Positions 11,723-23,423 of a DNA stretch of 64,000 nucleotides are shown one piece after another. Source of the DNA: Antilocapra americana (taxonomy: Eukaryota > Chordata > Mammalia > Artiodactyla > Antilocapridae). The DNA is taken from the NCBI GenBank assembly GCA_007570785.1, contig ML664161.1, positions 2,329,260-2,393,259 of the forward strand, written 5' to 3'. A program made the position numbers and the translations under genes. The notes under the pieces were generated by a model. The model had not been told where the DNA came from, made no database searches, and saw nothing but the letters and a program-made list of their open reading frames with translations. How positions within the stretch are numbered: the first letter of the stretch is position 1; every line of letters starts with the position of its first letter.

Positions 11723-13208
11723 CATATATACATGTATATACATATATATGTACTATTCCTCCTTCTCTCCAGCTATCCACATGCAGAAGTAGTTTTCTAA
11801 GAGTATTTCCTGGCTGGCAAAATTGGTGATAAGGAAGAAATAAGGAGAAAAGAGGTCTTATTAAAGTATATGTAAGAATAGTGATGCAGAATTTTAAAAC
11901 TTTAATGTGATCACAAATATTAATGTTTTTGAAACTGGGGAAAAGAGACCAGACAACTAAGGAGTAACAATACACCATTTTGTTCAAATATTTTTATTCT
12001 TTATCTGTTTTACATAATATTCTGCTTCCTGCCTACCACTGCTGTCTTTCTTCTTTCTCCCTGACTCCTGACTTTTCATTCTACTTCACACTTCTTCTTT
12101 CTTGCATTTATTAATCCGTATATAATATGACTGCTTTCTCTTCAGGTGAACAGTTTATCAAGTTTTTATAGATATGTACTTTAAATATTTTGGAGGACAA
12201 GATTTAACATAAACTGGATACCACTTAATAACAAGCTGTATTGTAATTGCATTTACCGCTACTTGTTTTAAACTGATCTTTGTCCAGTACAAAAATCCTA
12301 TGATAACCATCCATAAAAATTATAATATAGCACACACAATTTCAGGGTCAGCTTTTCTGCCTGTGGTTGAAAACACATGCTCTTACGAAGCATATACATT
12401 AAGTAAAACCCAAGATTTAGAATACAAATACTCTTGGTATATAAGTCTGTCAAACTTTGCAAGGGAAAGATAAATATTTCATTTATTCAATTTGTTCTTG
12501 CCTTTAAAAGACAAATACTTTTGAGAATGGCTGATAAAGAAGAACATCCAGCAATTGTTTTCATGGAAATTGATGCCCTATGAAGCCATTTACTAAAGAG
12601 CACTTTCATTGCCTGAGTCAGTGTGTCTTATAAAGAGGTTTCCAGGAAGCACAAAGAAGGTCTAGTACAACATTTACACAGTGCCATTTTTTAAAATAGG
12701 CTAAATTATTTGTTAATATGGTTTTTCTTTCAAAATATTTTGAAAACAGAAGATTTTAAAGTTGAATAATCATTTTAGCAAGGCAAATCTTTCAGAGATA
12801 ACAGAAAAATCTTGGGAGATACAATTAAAATTATGACAAAGTACAAATTAAAAATTGAGCACATACTCTAGTATGAATGCTTCCACATATTTATGATATA
12901 ATTCTGAAGAAACTTACATAATAAAGCTGTCATTTCTTAGACAATGTCATTTCATGAAATTACAGGCTTTTCTTATCATGTTTATTTTTTATTAAAATTA
13001 TAAATTTACTTTCTCATTCACAATGGTTTGTCACCAGTTTTAGTTTTGATACTCTCTTAAGTCTCAGAAAATATATACATATATACAATATAAGTAGTAG
13101 GTATGTATGTGTGTATATGTAATAGGTATACAGGTATTTGTGAGTAGATAAAATAATCATATAGGTATGTGTATATGTACAGTAGGCATATAAGTATGCA
13201 GGGGGTAA

Positions 13209-13240
<32 letters not shown>

Positions 13241-14604
13241 TATTGATAGGGACTTTGTTTTGACTCCACATCCTATAAAATGTAAGTCCTCAATAAGAAG
13301 GTAATGAATGACTTAAGTTCCAACATACAGTATTAAACTTACACTGTAAAAATTTTTGTATCCTTGAAAATATACTATTCAACTATTCAAACGTGGCTGT
13401 TTTAACTATCCTCAAATATAAACTTTCCTTCTGAATCTCATGCCACAGCTTTACTATTTTCATGAGATTAATAAGGACTACCTTATTGCACAATAAGGAC
13501 TACCGACCTACAACCTATTATATAACCTAAGTTTAAAAATGTCCTAATAGGACATACCTTTTCCTAAAGTCCAGATAATCCACCACGAACAGCCATCTTT
13601 CAAAGTGTTCTTCATAAGTTATTTTTCACAGGATATTATAAATAAACAATAATATTGCAAAATTCTCATTCAGATAAACATTTTCATAAACTTTTGTGCA
13701 TATAATGGCAGTATTATATGAAAAAAAAACTATAAGGCTAAAAAATGTGATTCATTTATTCAAAAATGTGCAACTCTCAAGCATTGCTCTAGGAACCAGG
13801 AATAAAAAATAAGACAGATATGATCCATGTTTTAATAGAAATTAGTCTATCAAATTAACAAGACTATGACATTATTTACATAATGATACAACCCTCTTAG
13901 TCATATTCCATCTTGTGATAGAGGTGTTTTAAATTAGCTAAACATTCACAGAATTAACCTAGAATGAAAGAACTATAAAGATCTTACTAAGAATACACTA
14001 AGAGTCTACTAAGTAATATATTAAGATTTTACTGAGATATCATCTAGCTTTATCTTTTTATGTGTCAGTGATTCTACGTGGTCTCAAATCCCTGACCTCA
14101 GCACCTTGGGATCAGGCTACTGATCAATACAAACCTCACCATCTCCCCTCCTGCCGTCAGAAGATACATTCTCTGCTAAATACCGAGGAATGTTATAAAT
14201 CTCTCTAAACAATTGATCTCATACTGCCTTGTTTCGCTTCTCCCCTAATCCTCACAGTCTTCCTTTCATGCTTATAAACTTCCAGTTCCCTCAGTATTTT
14301 TAACTATTGGCAAAGCAGAAATTCTGAGAGAACCCCTTTGACTGCCTATCATGTGTCTAAACTGGGAAAGCGTGACTTCTAGAGAGGTTCATCTGAAAGG
14401 GTGAATCTAGGGTGACACATAAAGTTAGCCACGTTGCTCTCAATACGTCACACCCTCTCCCTCTCCCTAAGGCCATATTCAGAAGTCTCACTGTAATGGG
14501 AATAATTCTCTGATCTCCAAAATGAGCTGTCTATAAGGATGCTCCATCATTCTATGTCAAATGAGCTTTCTCTCTCAAATACTACATAATCCTAAATGCA
14601 ATGA
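11723..14604. other. AT-rich stretch, no gene seen
   Basis: A TA-rich tract directly abuts the PTTG1 retrocopy (about 11724-11750). A 13-bp phrase 'aataaggactacc' occurs twice around 13470-13505. Nothing else was recognised on either strand. Confidence 0.45.
13073..13236. repeat. Mixed TA/TG/GTAT simple repeat
   Basis: TA-rich and GTAT-rich units run into a clean (TG)n block at about 13209-13236. The minus-strand open frames here are only the repeat read as His/Thr/Tyr codons. Confidence 0.9.
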
Positions 14605-14830
14605 GTAAACATTAAATGGTTTCAGACAGGAGAGAAACATAGTCACTTTTGAATTTTAGAAAACCCTCTAAATGCAAGTAAGGGAGATACACTGAATAGT
14701 ATGCAGCTGAAGGTTATGGTGGTAATTCAAGAGAAGCATGTTTGCTTGGATCTAGATAGTGACTGTGAGCATGAACAACAGTGCCAGATCTGAAGAAGGA
14801 GACAAAGTCCTTGCTGTGACCTAAAAAGCT
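14605..14830 (+). repeat. Possible L2 fragment
   Basis: 'ggagagaaacatagtcacttttgaattttag' resembles the L2 3' segment 'gagtgacatgatcagatttgcattttag'. Weak; from memory only. Confidence 0.35.
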
Positions 14831-15089
14831 GAAGCCGGTATGGCTAGAGAATATTTTTCTTTTTTTTCTTGCCATGAGGAAGTTGACTTCTAGCAGAGTG
14901 CTAAGGAAAACAAAAAAGTAAAAATACCTATCTTAGAAAGTGAGTAGTGTGTTGAGCAAAGAAAAAAGTAAATAAAGTGCCATGGATCGCAAAGGTGGGA
15001 TAAGGGTTGTACAATGAAACATCCTGGTCAGATGATGTATCTTCAAGAACAGATGATTTAGGTAACACCTCAAGGCAGTAAGGAACTGA

Positions 15090-15610
15090 ACCGCAGGCAA
15101 ATTGAAGCAAATACGGCGGGCAGCGGGACAGGAGGCGACAGACAACGTAAGCAAGGACACTGACCCAGAGCAGGAGAGCTCTGCGGAGAGACTGCATGGG
15201 CCTGGGGGCTCTGCCCTCCACGGTCGCTAGCCAGCCTCCGCTCTCGCCTCCCTCCCTGGGTGGGCCAGAGCCAGGAGAAGCACAGGTGCCAGCCCCAGAG
15301 CCCCATCACCTTTGACCTCCATCCGGGTACCTGGGGCCCGAGTTCCCGCCTCCGCTTCCAGGACCTGTGGAGCCTCCTTCCCTGCCGACCTAGTGCTGCT
15401 GTTGAAATGAGTGAGACCGGAAGTTGCGGAGGAGAGAGACTGGAGGGGTTGGAGGTAGGCCTGAGGTCCACGCGGGGTCCCTGCGGTGAGGACAGAGCTG
15501 AGGATGGGAAGGCGAGACGCTGGCTCCCGGCTCCTCAGGACCTGGCCTCCTCCTCAGAGGAAGCCTGTGCGATAGCTAGAGCTGCGCAAGTCGGGTGGGT
15601 GTGGGGCTTG
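15090..15610 (+). promoter_or_regulatory. CpG-rich promoter-like segment
   Basis: CpG dinucleotides are frequent here (roughly two dozen counted by eye in about 500 bp), whereas the flanking kilobases have almost none. An ETS-type motif 'accggaagt' lies at 15415-15423. No TATA box is evident. The segment contains the candidate first exon at 15407-15485, so a CpG-island promoter is a reasonable reading. Overlapping minus-strand frames (14928-15471) are explained by the composition. Confidence 0.55.
15407..15485 (+). CDS. Candidate first coding exon, gene unidentified
   Basis: ATG at 15407 has G at -3 and opens 26 codons (MSETGSCGGERLEGLEVGLR, then STRGPC) plus one base. It ends at a consensus-like splice donor, TGCG|GTGAGG (15485/15486), so the exon would leave in phase 1. 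An alternative donor at 15454/15455 (GGAG|GTAGGC) would exit in phase 0 and hit a stop after eight codons of the next candidate exon. The exon lies inside the CpG-rich segment with an ETS motif. No domain is recognisable and I do not know the gene. Only the phase match to the exon at 16520 and the promoter-like setting support it. A non-coding first exon or a dead gene remains possible. Confidence 0.45.
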
Positions 15611-15629
15611 GCCTGTGGGCCCTGGTAGA

Positions 15630-15870
15630 CAATTATGGGATTTTAGCTTTCCCTTGAGACGAGTGGGAGCTACTCAGTTTTGAGCAGAGAAGGAACACTA
15701 TCCACTAACTTCTGTTTAATGAGGCTCCTGGCTGTTGTGTGGGTGTTGCTTATAGCAATGGTGACGTTCGTTGCAAGAATTAAGCATCATTTGGTGATGT
15801 GTCCCAGGATAGTAGTAATGAAGGTGGTGAGAAGTGGATTCTGGAGGTAGGGATGTAGATAAAGATTTTT
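15630..15870 (+). repeat. L2 fragment
   Basis: 'gagtgggagctactcagttttgagcagag' and 'aatgaaggtggtgagaagtggattctgg' follow the L2 3' region in order and in sense. It would lie within the first intron of the candidate gene. Confidence 0.5.
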
Positions 15871-16519
15871 GTAAATGGAAGAGGCAGCAGAAAAGAAACA
15901 ACCATCTGTTTATGTGTTTCATTCTCTTTAAGCCCCTTGACTGGCACCAGTTCTCAAGTTAGGTGTGTTCCATCACCGCCTTTTCTTCTTATGTGCTTTT
16001 GTTCTTTTCCTTATTGATGTTAAACAAACCAAGTACAGCAAAACCTCAACTTGGAAGAGAGTGAAATACGTTTACTTTCTTTGGGCTTTCTTCTTACTCA
16101 GGACATTCAATTGTAAGTCCCCAGAAATTAGCAGAGACCAGGATGCATAGATTCGAATGCAGCCTTTCTCAGATTAAGGCTGTATTCCTTCTGTTAATAC
16201 ATTGATGTTTTATGAATTAGGTGCATTCAGTCCCTGGGAGGAAGTTTGAAAAGACATAATCAAATTTTTTTTTTTTACTGTTTTGAATGATTTAACGATT
16301 ATCATTTATTTTGAAATTTCCAACAGTCTTATTGGGAAAATATATGATTTTTCTATGTATCAAAAGTGATCACATCTTTATATAAGATGAAGAAACATTT
16401 TATCAGATTATGCATTATTTGGTGTCATCTGATTCTTTTCATTCTCCTATACAGTGCAACTGTTTAAGACCATTTATAATCATTTATGTGTTGCAATTGC
16501 TCTTTTCTTTTTAATATAG
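15871..16519. other. Putative intron, nothing else recognised
   Basis: AT-rich, without recognisable repeats. It ends in a pyrimidine-rich tract 'ctcttttctttttaatatag', a good splice acceptor. Confidence 0.4.
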
Positions 16520-16591
16520 TGGGAGCGACTTCTTTGTTTCACTTGAAAGAAGAAACTTTTGGTGGTGGACTCAGTGTCCAGGGAAAGGAAG
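16520..16591 (+). CDS. Candidate second coding exon, gene unidentified
   Basis: The 72-bp segment is bounded by a pyrimidine tract plus AG on the left (ending 16519) and AAG|GTGAGA on the right (16591/16592). Entered in phase 1, as the exon at 15407-15485 predicts, it reads 24 codons without a stop (VGATSLFHLKEETFGGGLSV, then QGKE) and leaves in phase 1. In the other two frames it carries stops or reads less like protein. I do not recognise the peptide. Later exons were not found: the next 5.5 kb is an antisense L1, so they would lie beyond it or outside the window. Confidence 0.45.
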
Positions 16592-16639
16592 GTGAGAGTT
16601 AGGGATTTATTGTTTATTGACACTTCTAAGTTTTAGATT

Positions 16640-16701
16640 GGGCTTCCCTGATAGCTCATTTGGTAAAGAATCTGCCTGCAATGCAGGAGACACCGGTTCT
16701 G
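16640..16701 (+). mobile_element. Bov-tA tRNA-like head only
   Basis: 62 nt matching only the tRNA-derived head of Bov-tA (A-box and through the start of the B-box, 'caccggttct'), with no body and no A-tail. The 6-bp phrase 'tagatt' lies on each side (16634-16639 and 16702-16707), a possible short target duplication. Confidence 0.7.
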
Positions 16702-16883
16702 TAGATTCACATGTAACTTGCAAGAAATAATATAGAAATACCTCATGTATTCTTTACCTAGTTTCTTTCATGGTAACACTTTGAAAAAAGTTATGGTACA
16801 ATATCACAACCAAGGTATTTATATTGATACAGTCAAGATGCAGAACATTTCCGTAGCTACAGGGATCCTGTTTATTGTTCTTT

Positions 16884-17094
16884 CATGTGCTGGGCTGAGC
16901 TGTCATGCCCAACTCTTCACGATACCATGGACTATACCCACCAGGCTCCTCTGTCCATGGGATTTTTACTGGCAAGAATACTAGAGTGGGTTGCCATTTC
17001 CTCTTCTAGGAGATCTTCCAGACCCAGGAATCGAACCCACATCTCCTGCACTGGCAGGCAGATTCTTTACCACTGCATCACCTGGGAAGCCCTA
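16884..17094 (-). mobile_element. Bov-tA SINE inside the L1
   Basis: Antisense copy with head complement 'atcacctgggaagccc' at right. The phrase 'tgttcttt' flanks it (16876-16883 and 17095-17102), an 8-bp target duplication. Confidence 0.93.
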
Positions 17095-17786
17095 TGTTCT
17101 TTTGCAGACATACTCAATTTGCTCCAAGTAGCCATCTTCTTCTAAATCCCAGCAACAACTCATCTGTTTGCCATTTATATATAAGTTTGTCATTTCAGGA
17201 ATGTTAACATAAATGAAATTATAGAATAACTTACCTTTTAGGATTGGCTTTTTTCACTCAGCATATTTCTCTGGAGATTTATCCAAGTTGTGTGCATTAG
17301 TAGGTTTTTTTTTTATTTTTGAGTAATTTTTCATGGTATAGATATTCCACAGCTACTTTAACTGCTCACCAGTTGAACATCTGGGTCATTTCCTGTGTTT
17401 AGGCTATTACTAATAAAGCTGATATAAAATATTTATATACAGGTTTTGTTGTGAACATACATGTTCATTTCTCTAGGATAAATGTCCAAGAGTGCAATTT
17501 CTGAGTAGTATGGTAGTTGCATGTTTAGTTTTATAAAAACTGAAAAAATTTTTGGAGTGACTGTACCATTTTACATTTTCATCATCAGTGTATGAGTGAT
17601 CCAGTTTCTCTGAATCCTTACCAGTATTTGGTGCTGTCACTATTATTTTATTTTAGGCATTCTGGTAACTAATATCTCATCATGGTTTTCATTTACATTT
17701 CTTAAATGATGTTAAACATGCATGTACTTATTTGCCATCTGTATGTTTTCATTAGTGAAGTCTCTTCTGCCCATTTTCTGGTTGGA

Positions 17787-17826
17787 TTATTTTATTATTA
17801 TTATTATTATTATTATTATCATCATT
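17787..17826. repeat. (TTA)n microsatellite
   Basis: About ten TTA/ATT units, ending in 'atcatcattg', within the L1. Confidence 0.9.
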
Positions 17827-18094
17827 GAGTTTTGAGACTTCTTTATACATTCTAAACACTTGACTTTTGTTGCTGGTACTTCCAGTGCTATGTTGAATGA
17901 GGGTTGAGAGTGGCTATCCTTATCTTGTTCTCTGTAGATTTAAGCATTTACTCTTTGGCTATTAAATATAATGTTAGCTACAGTGGGTTTTTTTTGTGGA
18001 TGCTCTGCATAAAGCTTATTCTTATTTTTATCATATATGAATATTAAAATTTGCCAAAAGCTTTTGCTGTATATGTTGATATAAACATGTTGAG

Positions 18095-18535
18095 GTAAGG
18101 AGTAGATACGCCCCAGACTGAACAGCTGCAAATGCTGATGCTTTGAGATGGGATACTAATGAGAGCATTGAGCCCTGGGCTGGGTGCATTCTTGTGGATT
18201 TCCCAGCCCAACACATGCACAGAAAAGGTCTTCAGTCTAGGGGAAGGACAAATGGAGGAAGAAGATGCCAGCTGTAGTCCATATCGGCTGAGTTACATGG
18301 ACACTCCAGGACCAAATATGGAAATGATTGGCCAGAGACAACCTGGAAAACTATCCTATGTAAGCACGCTAAGTCACCCTCATAACATGTAAGTCATTCA
18401 GAGCCCACCTGTGTTCTTTCACTGGAACTTTGCTCCAAATAAACACTTTTATCTTTTTCACAATTTTGGTTTCTTCACTGAATTCTTTCTTCAAAGACGA
18501 CAAGAACCAAGATCCTTCTTCCATCTTTTCACTGC
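18095..18535. mobile_element. LTR-like insertion within the L1
   Basis: The antisense L1 ORF2 sequence breaks off near 18095 and resumes near 18535. The roughly 440 bp between contain 'caaataaacacttttatc' (a polyadenylation signal), followed by 'cacaattttggtttcttcac' and 'gaattctttcttcaaagacg', the style of the R-U5 end of an endogenous retroviral LTR in sense. I could not fix TG/CA ends or a target duplication. The open frame at 18159-18392 lies inside it and has no recognised domain. Confidence 0.4.
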
Positions 18536-19716
18536 CAGAATCAATATGAATTTTAATTTCTGTAATCTGTTGATATAGTGGATTACACTGATTTATGTTC
18601 AAATACTGACCAAGCTTTGCATATATGGAATAAACTATACTTGATTGTTTCTAATTCTTTTAACTATTGTCAGATTCTACTTGCTAATAATCTGTTAAGG
18701 ATCTCAGTCTCTGTATATATGCAGAATGTGTGTTTGTAGTTTTCTTTTTTTGGGGGTACTGATTTTTTGCCTTATTTTAATATTTAAGTAGTACTTGTTT
18801 CATAAAATGAATTGGAAATTTTTATAATCTTTTATATATTTTTTTGAGTTTGTGTTCATTCTTTTTTGGTAGAATCCTCCAGTGAAGCACTTTGGACCTG
18901 GGTATTTCTTTCTTGGGATGTCCAAAATTGTGAACTCAGTTTCTTTATTATTTGTAGGGCTACTTAAATTACTTATTTCATATTACATGAATTTTCAGAG
19001 CTCGTGTTTCGTTCCTTTTTTTATTGAAGACTTGCTCCATTTCTTCTTTGTGTCAAATCCACATGTGTAAAATTGTCCACAGTATTTCTTTGTTATTATT
19101 TTGATGCCTAAAGTGTCCATTGTGATATTCTCTATTTCATTCTTGATATTAGTAATTTGCATCTTTTTGGTTTTTTTTTTTTTCCAGTTTGGCTGGAGGT
19201 TTGTCCAATTTTAATATCTTTCCAAGGAACCAGCTCTTTCTTCTCTCTTCGTTGATACTTCTATATTGTCTTCTGTTTTCAACTAAATTTAAATCTGCTC
19301 TTATTTTTACTATGTCCACTCTTCTGCTTGCTTTGGGTTTATATTTGTCATCTTTTCCTAGTTTTTTTAAGATTAGACTTAGATTATTGATTTGTGATAT
19401 TTCTTTTCTAATTATGCACTTAATGCTATAAGCTTTCCTCTCTTCATTGCCATAGGTTTGTCCTGTTAATTTGATATGTTGTATTTGCATTTTCATTCAG
19501 TTCATTAAAAAAAGAAATTCCCTTGAGACTTTCTCCTTGGCACATGGATTATTAAGAATTGTATTCTTTAGTTTCTAAGACTTTGGAGATTTATCTGGTA
19601 TCTTTCTACTATTGATTTTTGGTTTTACTTCACTGTGATTAGAAAATGAACTCATGATTTCTGCTCTTCATATTTGTTTATTTCCCAGAATATGGCCTGT
19701 CTTGGTGTATATTCTG

Positions 19717-19748
19717 CAGTCAAATGCTCTACCACTGAGCTATACCCG
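19717..19748 (-). pseudogene. tRNA-Cys 5'-half retroinsertion
   Basis: On the minus strand the 32 nt read 'gggtatagctcagtggtaga' and then 'gcatttgactg', the 5' part of tRNA-Cys(GCA) through the D-loop and anticodon stem. The next bases, 'caga', fit both the anticodon loop and the target. It is flanked by identical 16-bp repeats 'cttggtgtatattctg' at 19701-19716 and 19749-19764. No A-tail is present. It is a retroposed tRNA fragment, not a gene: the anticodon arm is incomplete and the T-arm and acceptor 3' strand are missing. Confidence 0.9.
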
Positions 19749-22195
19749 CTTGGTGTATATTCTGAAGGGGGACATGAAAAGAGTGTATACTGCTGCTTTT
19801 CAGTGAAGTGTATAAATTTTAATTAGATCCAATTGGTGTGGTACAGAGTTTATATATCCTTACTGATTTTTTCGTCTAATTGTTCTATTAATTGTTGAGG
19901 AAAGATGGTTGAAATAGCTATAATTGTAGGTTTTTCTATTTCTACTTCTAGTTTTACTTACTTTTGCTTCATGTATTTTGCAGCTTCATTGTTTGATGCA
20001 TATTTACTTAGTATTCCTGGAATTGCTGTATTTTCTTTTTGAATTGACCTTAATATATAACATCCCTCTCTGTCCTTGTTAGCTTTATTTTCTCTGAAGG
20101 TGATTTATTTTGATATTCACATCGCAGCTCTTACTTTCCTTTAATTAGTGTGTATATGATACCTATTTTTCCATTCTTATACTTCCAACTTTTTATACAT
20201 GAAATGATTTTCTTATACACAGCATATAGTTGGGCCATAGTTTTTAATGGAATCTGTCTTTGGCTTTTAATTGGTGTATTTATGCCACTTACAGCATATT
20301 TAATATGTTAAGGCTTAAGCCTGCCTTTTTCTCCTGTTTGTGTTTTTTCTTTGAATGTATCTTTCTACTTATTTTGAACATATCTTTGTATAGTTTTTCT
20401 TAATTTATTTCTTAATTGTATATATTGCATTAGATATACATATGCATTATCACAGTCAATTGGAGTCATTATTTTATATAATTTTGTGAAGTATGGAAAA
20501 CTCATTTCTCTATATATCCTTTATCTTCTATTTATAATTGTTTTAAAAACTTTTTCTACATGCATTTGGAACCACATAGGACAGTCTTAGGATATTTGCT
20601 CTAATATTCAAACTTAAATTAAAATATTCAGGAGTAGAGGGGAAATTTGTTCCATTTACCCATATTTTGCTTACCATCCATGTTCTTTTTTTCTACCTGT
20701 TGTTTCAGGGTTCCTTATTTTATCATTTCCTGTCTGCTTAGAAAACTTCCTTTAGCTAGTTTTTTAGGGGAGATTTTTTGATGACAAATTCTCTTAGTTT
20801 TTCTTCATTACAGAGTGTTTTGATTTCCCTTTCATTTCTGAAGGATATTTTTGTTGGGTATAAGATGCTGAGTGACAGTTCCTTCCTGTTTTGCCCATTT
20901 CTTTTGTCTTCTGTGGTTTCTGATAGGAAATAGTCTGTCATTTGAATTGCTTTTCTCTTACAGATATAGCGTCATTTCTTTCTGACTGATTTCAGAATAT
21001 TTTCTTTGTTTCCACCTTTCATCTTAATTATGGTGTATCCTGATGTGGATTCCCTTAGGTTTCTCCTGTTTGTGGTTATTATTTCTAGAGTCCGTAGGTT
21101 CATATCTCTTGTTATATTTGTAAAATTTTCATTTGTTATTTCAAGTATTTTTTTCAGCACTGCCCTGGTTTCTCTCCATCTACAACTATGATGGCAAATT
21201 ATATTTTTTTATATAGTAAAATCTTTTATTATAGTCCAGCAGGTGTATGAGGTTTTGGATTTTTTCCCCATCCTGCTTTTAATTAGTTCAGATGGACAAT
21301 TTTTATTGTTCTGTCTTCCATGTTACTGATTCTTTCTTTTGCATCTTTCTTCTAAAGTTTTCATTTGGTGGTTCTTTTTATACTTTGTTTCTTTACCAAA
21401 ACTTTCTGTTTATTTTCTAAGTCTTTCTAATTTTTTTTTTAATTTTTCAAGAGTGATCTTAAACGCTCATTGAAATACTTTTACCATGGCTGCTTAATAA
21501 TCTTTATAAGACAGTTGTGAGCCAACATTTTAGTATTGGCATTTATTGATTATCTCTTTTCATTTACTTGGATATCTTCTTGGTAGCTGGATGATGAATG
21601 GTTTGTGATTGAAAACTCAATATTTAGTATTATATTGTGAGACCTTACATCTTACTTAAATCTTTGTTTTAATTGGCTTTATTTGACACTTCTTGCTTCA
21701 TTGGGGAAAATAAGAGTACCTTCGCATTACTACTAGATAGAGGTAGAAGTCCAGTTTTCCCTGCTTGGTCTGCATTGACACATGAGGGGAAGGATTCTAA
21801 TTTTACTGGATGAGGGTGGTGCTTCTGGCTCCCCAAGTATCTACAAATGCTGCAGTGGGGGTGACCTTATTTGTGTCAGGTGATAGTGAAAGTCCTGACT
21901 CCACTAAGCCTCCTTTAACACCTTGCTAGAAGAGAAGGGGCAGGGCATTTGGTTACTACCCAGTGAGGGTTCAAGTCCAGACTCCCCATGTGATCTATAC
22001 TGCAGCAATCTCAATAGGGGTGTAGAGATACTTTAGCACATACTGGTGAGGGTAGAAATCTCTCCTCCTCACTCTGCTTTTGCTAACATGATTGTGCTTT
22101 GAACTATAATTTTGTTTGCTTTTTTACTATAGTAGAGTGGTTATTATATAAAAGTATTTTTGTCTTGTTTAGGCTCCTCTTTTCTAGGGATTTTT

Positions 22196-22997
22196 TTAAT
22201 CAACCAAAAATATAATAAATTGCTTATATCCTTGTGATATGTAGGATCTGAATATCAATATGTAAAGTAAGGTTAAATAAGGTGTTACACTTGAGAAGAG
22301 AGGCACTGAAATGAATTGTAGTGAAGATTAAGGCTCTGAAACTTCATTAGTCCACAACTATTATCACCAAGTACTTTAATTCCTGGGATAGAGAAGGTTG
22401 GGAAGTGCTAATGGAATTAAGAAGTCTAAGAAACCTAGTCATGTAGTGCAAGTCAGGTGGAACAATCATTTAAACTTTTCTGATCTCTGTTGTGCTCATC
22501 TAAAAAAATAAGGGAGCAAATTGGTTAATCTTTCAGTGAATTTTTCTAGCAATGTAATTCATTCTGTAGTTCTACTAAGTCATCATACATACAAAGATGA
22601 ACCAATTTTTTTTTTCTGTTGAGTTCAGTGAAATTAAAAGAAACTTGCTAATATTTAGTTGGGCAAATTACAGTATGATTTAAACATTATTTGACACTAA
22701 CCAGTGACAATATTTGAGAATACATTTTCAATTAATTTAAGTTATAAATAAAACATAAAATTATTTAAAAGTGATACAATCTGTTAGAACCAATGAAAAC
22801 TTGCCTGTTCTGTGTAACTATGTCTCTTATTAAAAAAAAAAAAGAGTTTTTAATCAATTAATGGACCATTACCAATCCAAGAAATATTGAAGTACAAAGA
22901 ACTAAGCAACTCTGTGGAAAGGATAAATCAGATATTTTTCACATGATGTTATAGAAAATACTCATCAGTATCAGTAAGATATGATCCATTTAAATTA
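22196..22997. other. AT-rich stretch, nothing recognised
   Basis: No gene or repeat identified apart from an A-run at about 22831-22844. Confidence 0.5.
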
Positions 22998-23423
22998 CAG
23001 GCATACTTTACTTTATTGTACTTCTCTTTATTGCACTTCACAGATAATGCATTTTTTACAAATTGAGGGATTATGGCAACCCTTCATTGAGTATGCCTAT
23101 CAGTGCCATTTTTCCATTTTCTCACTTACTTTTTCTGGGTTACATTTTGGTAATTCTCACATTTCAAACCTGCCACCAGCAAAAAAATTAATAATAATAA
23201 TACAGTTTGCCATAGTTTTAGATGACAGTATTTTTTTAGCAATAAGGTATTTTTAGATTAGATATGTACATTTTTTAGACATAATGCTATTAAGACTATA
23301 GTGCAGTGTAAACTACGTTTATATGGACTGGGAAACAAAAAAATTTATGTGACTCACTGTATTACTATATTCACTTTATTGTGGTGCTCTAGAATCAAAC
23401 TTGCAATATCTGAGGTAGGCCTG
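22998..23423 (+). mobile_element. Internally deleted Tigger1-type DNA transposon
   Basis: 426 bp with matching inverted ends (starts 'caggcatac', ends 'taggcctg'), flanked by TA on each side (22996-22997 and 23424-23425), the expected Tc1/mariner target duplication. The left 170 bp and the right 240 bp match the two ends of Tigger1 from memory; the transposase gene between is gone. The open frame at 22981-23256 is chance. Confidence 0.85.

Larger units (their letters stand above)
16702..22195 (-). mobile_element. Long old L1 (antisense), with nested inserts
   Basis: The left end reads the complement of an old L1 3' UTR ('gattcacatgtaacttgcaag...ggtacaatatcacaacc'). From about 17240 to 20600 it runs backwards through a decayed ORF2, and 20600-22195 resembles the upstream part of such elements. 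Three younger inserts interrupt it: a Bov-tA (16884-17094), an LTR-like segment (18095-18535) and a tRNA-Cys fragment (19717-19748). All frames are closed by many stops. Subfamily not determined. Confidence 0.75.

Noticed and set aside
13014..13271. His/Thr/Tyr-rich minus-strand frames
   Set aside because: They are translations of the TG/TA microsatellite.
14928..15471. Overlapping minus-strand frames across the CpG-rich block
   Set aside because: They overlap one another in different frames and the plus-strand exon; high G+C removes stops by chance. No start context or splice sites support them.
18159..18392. 77-codon open frame resembling a protein C-terminus
   Set aside because: It lies wholly inside the LTR-like insert, has no splice context that works, and no domain is recognisable.
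19717..19748. Possible tRNA-Cys gene
   Set aside because: Only the 5' half is present; without the T-arm and 3' acceptor strand it cannot fold as a tRNA or recruit Pol III through a B-box.
22981..23256. 91-codon open frame
   Set aside because: It spans the Tigger1 5' end and lies outside any transposase frame.
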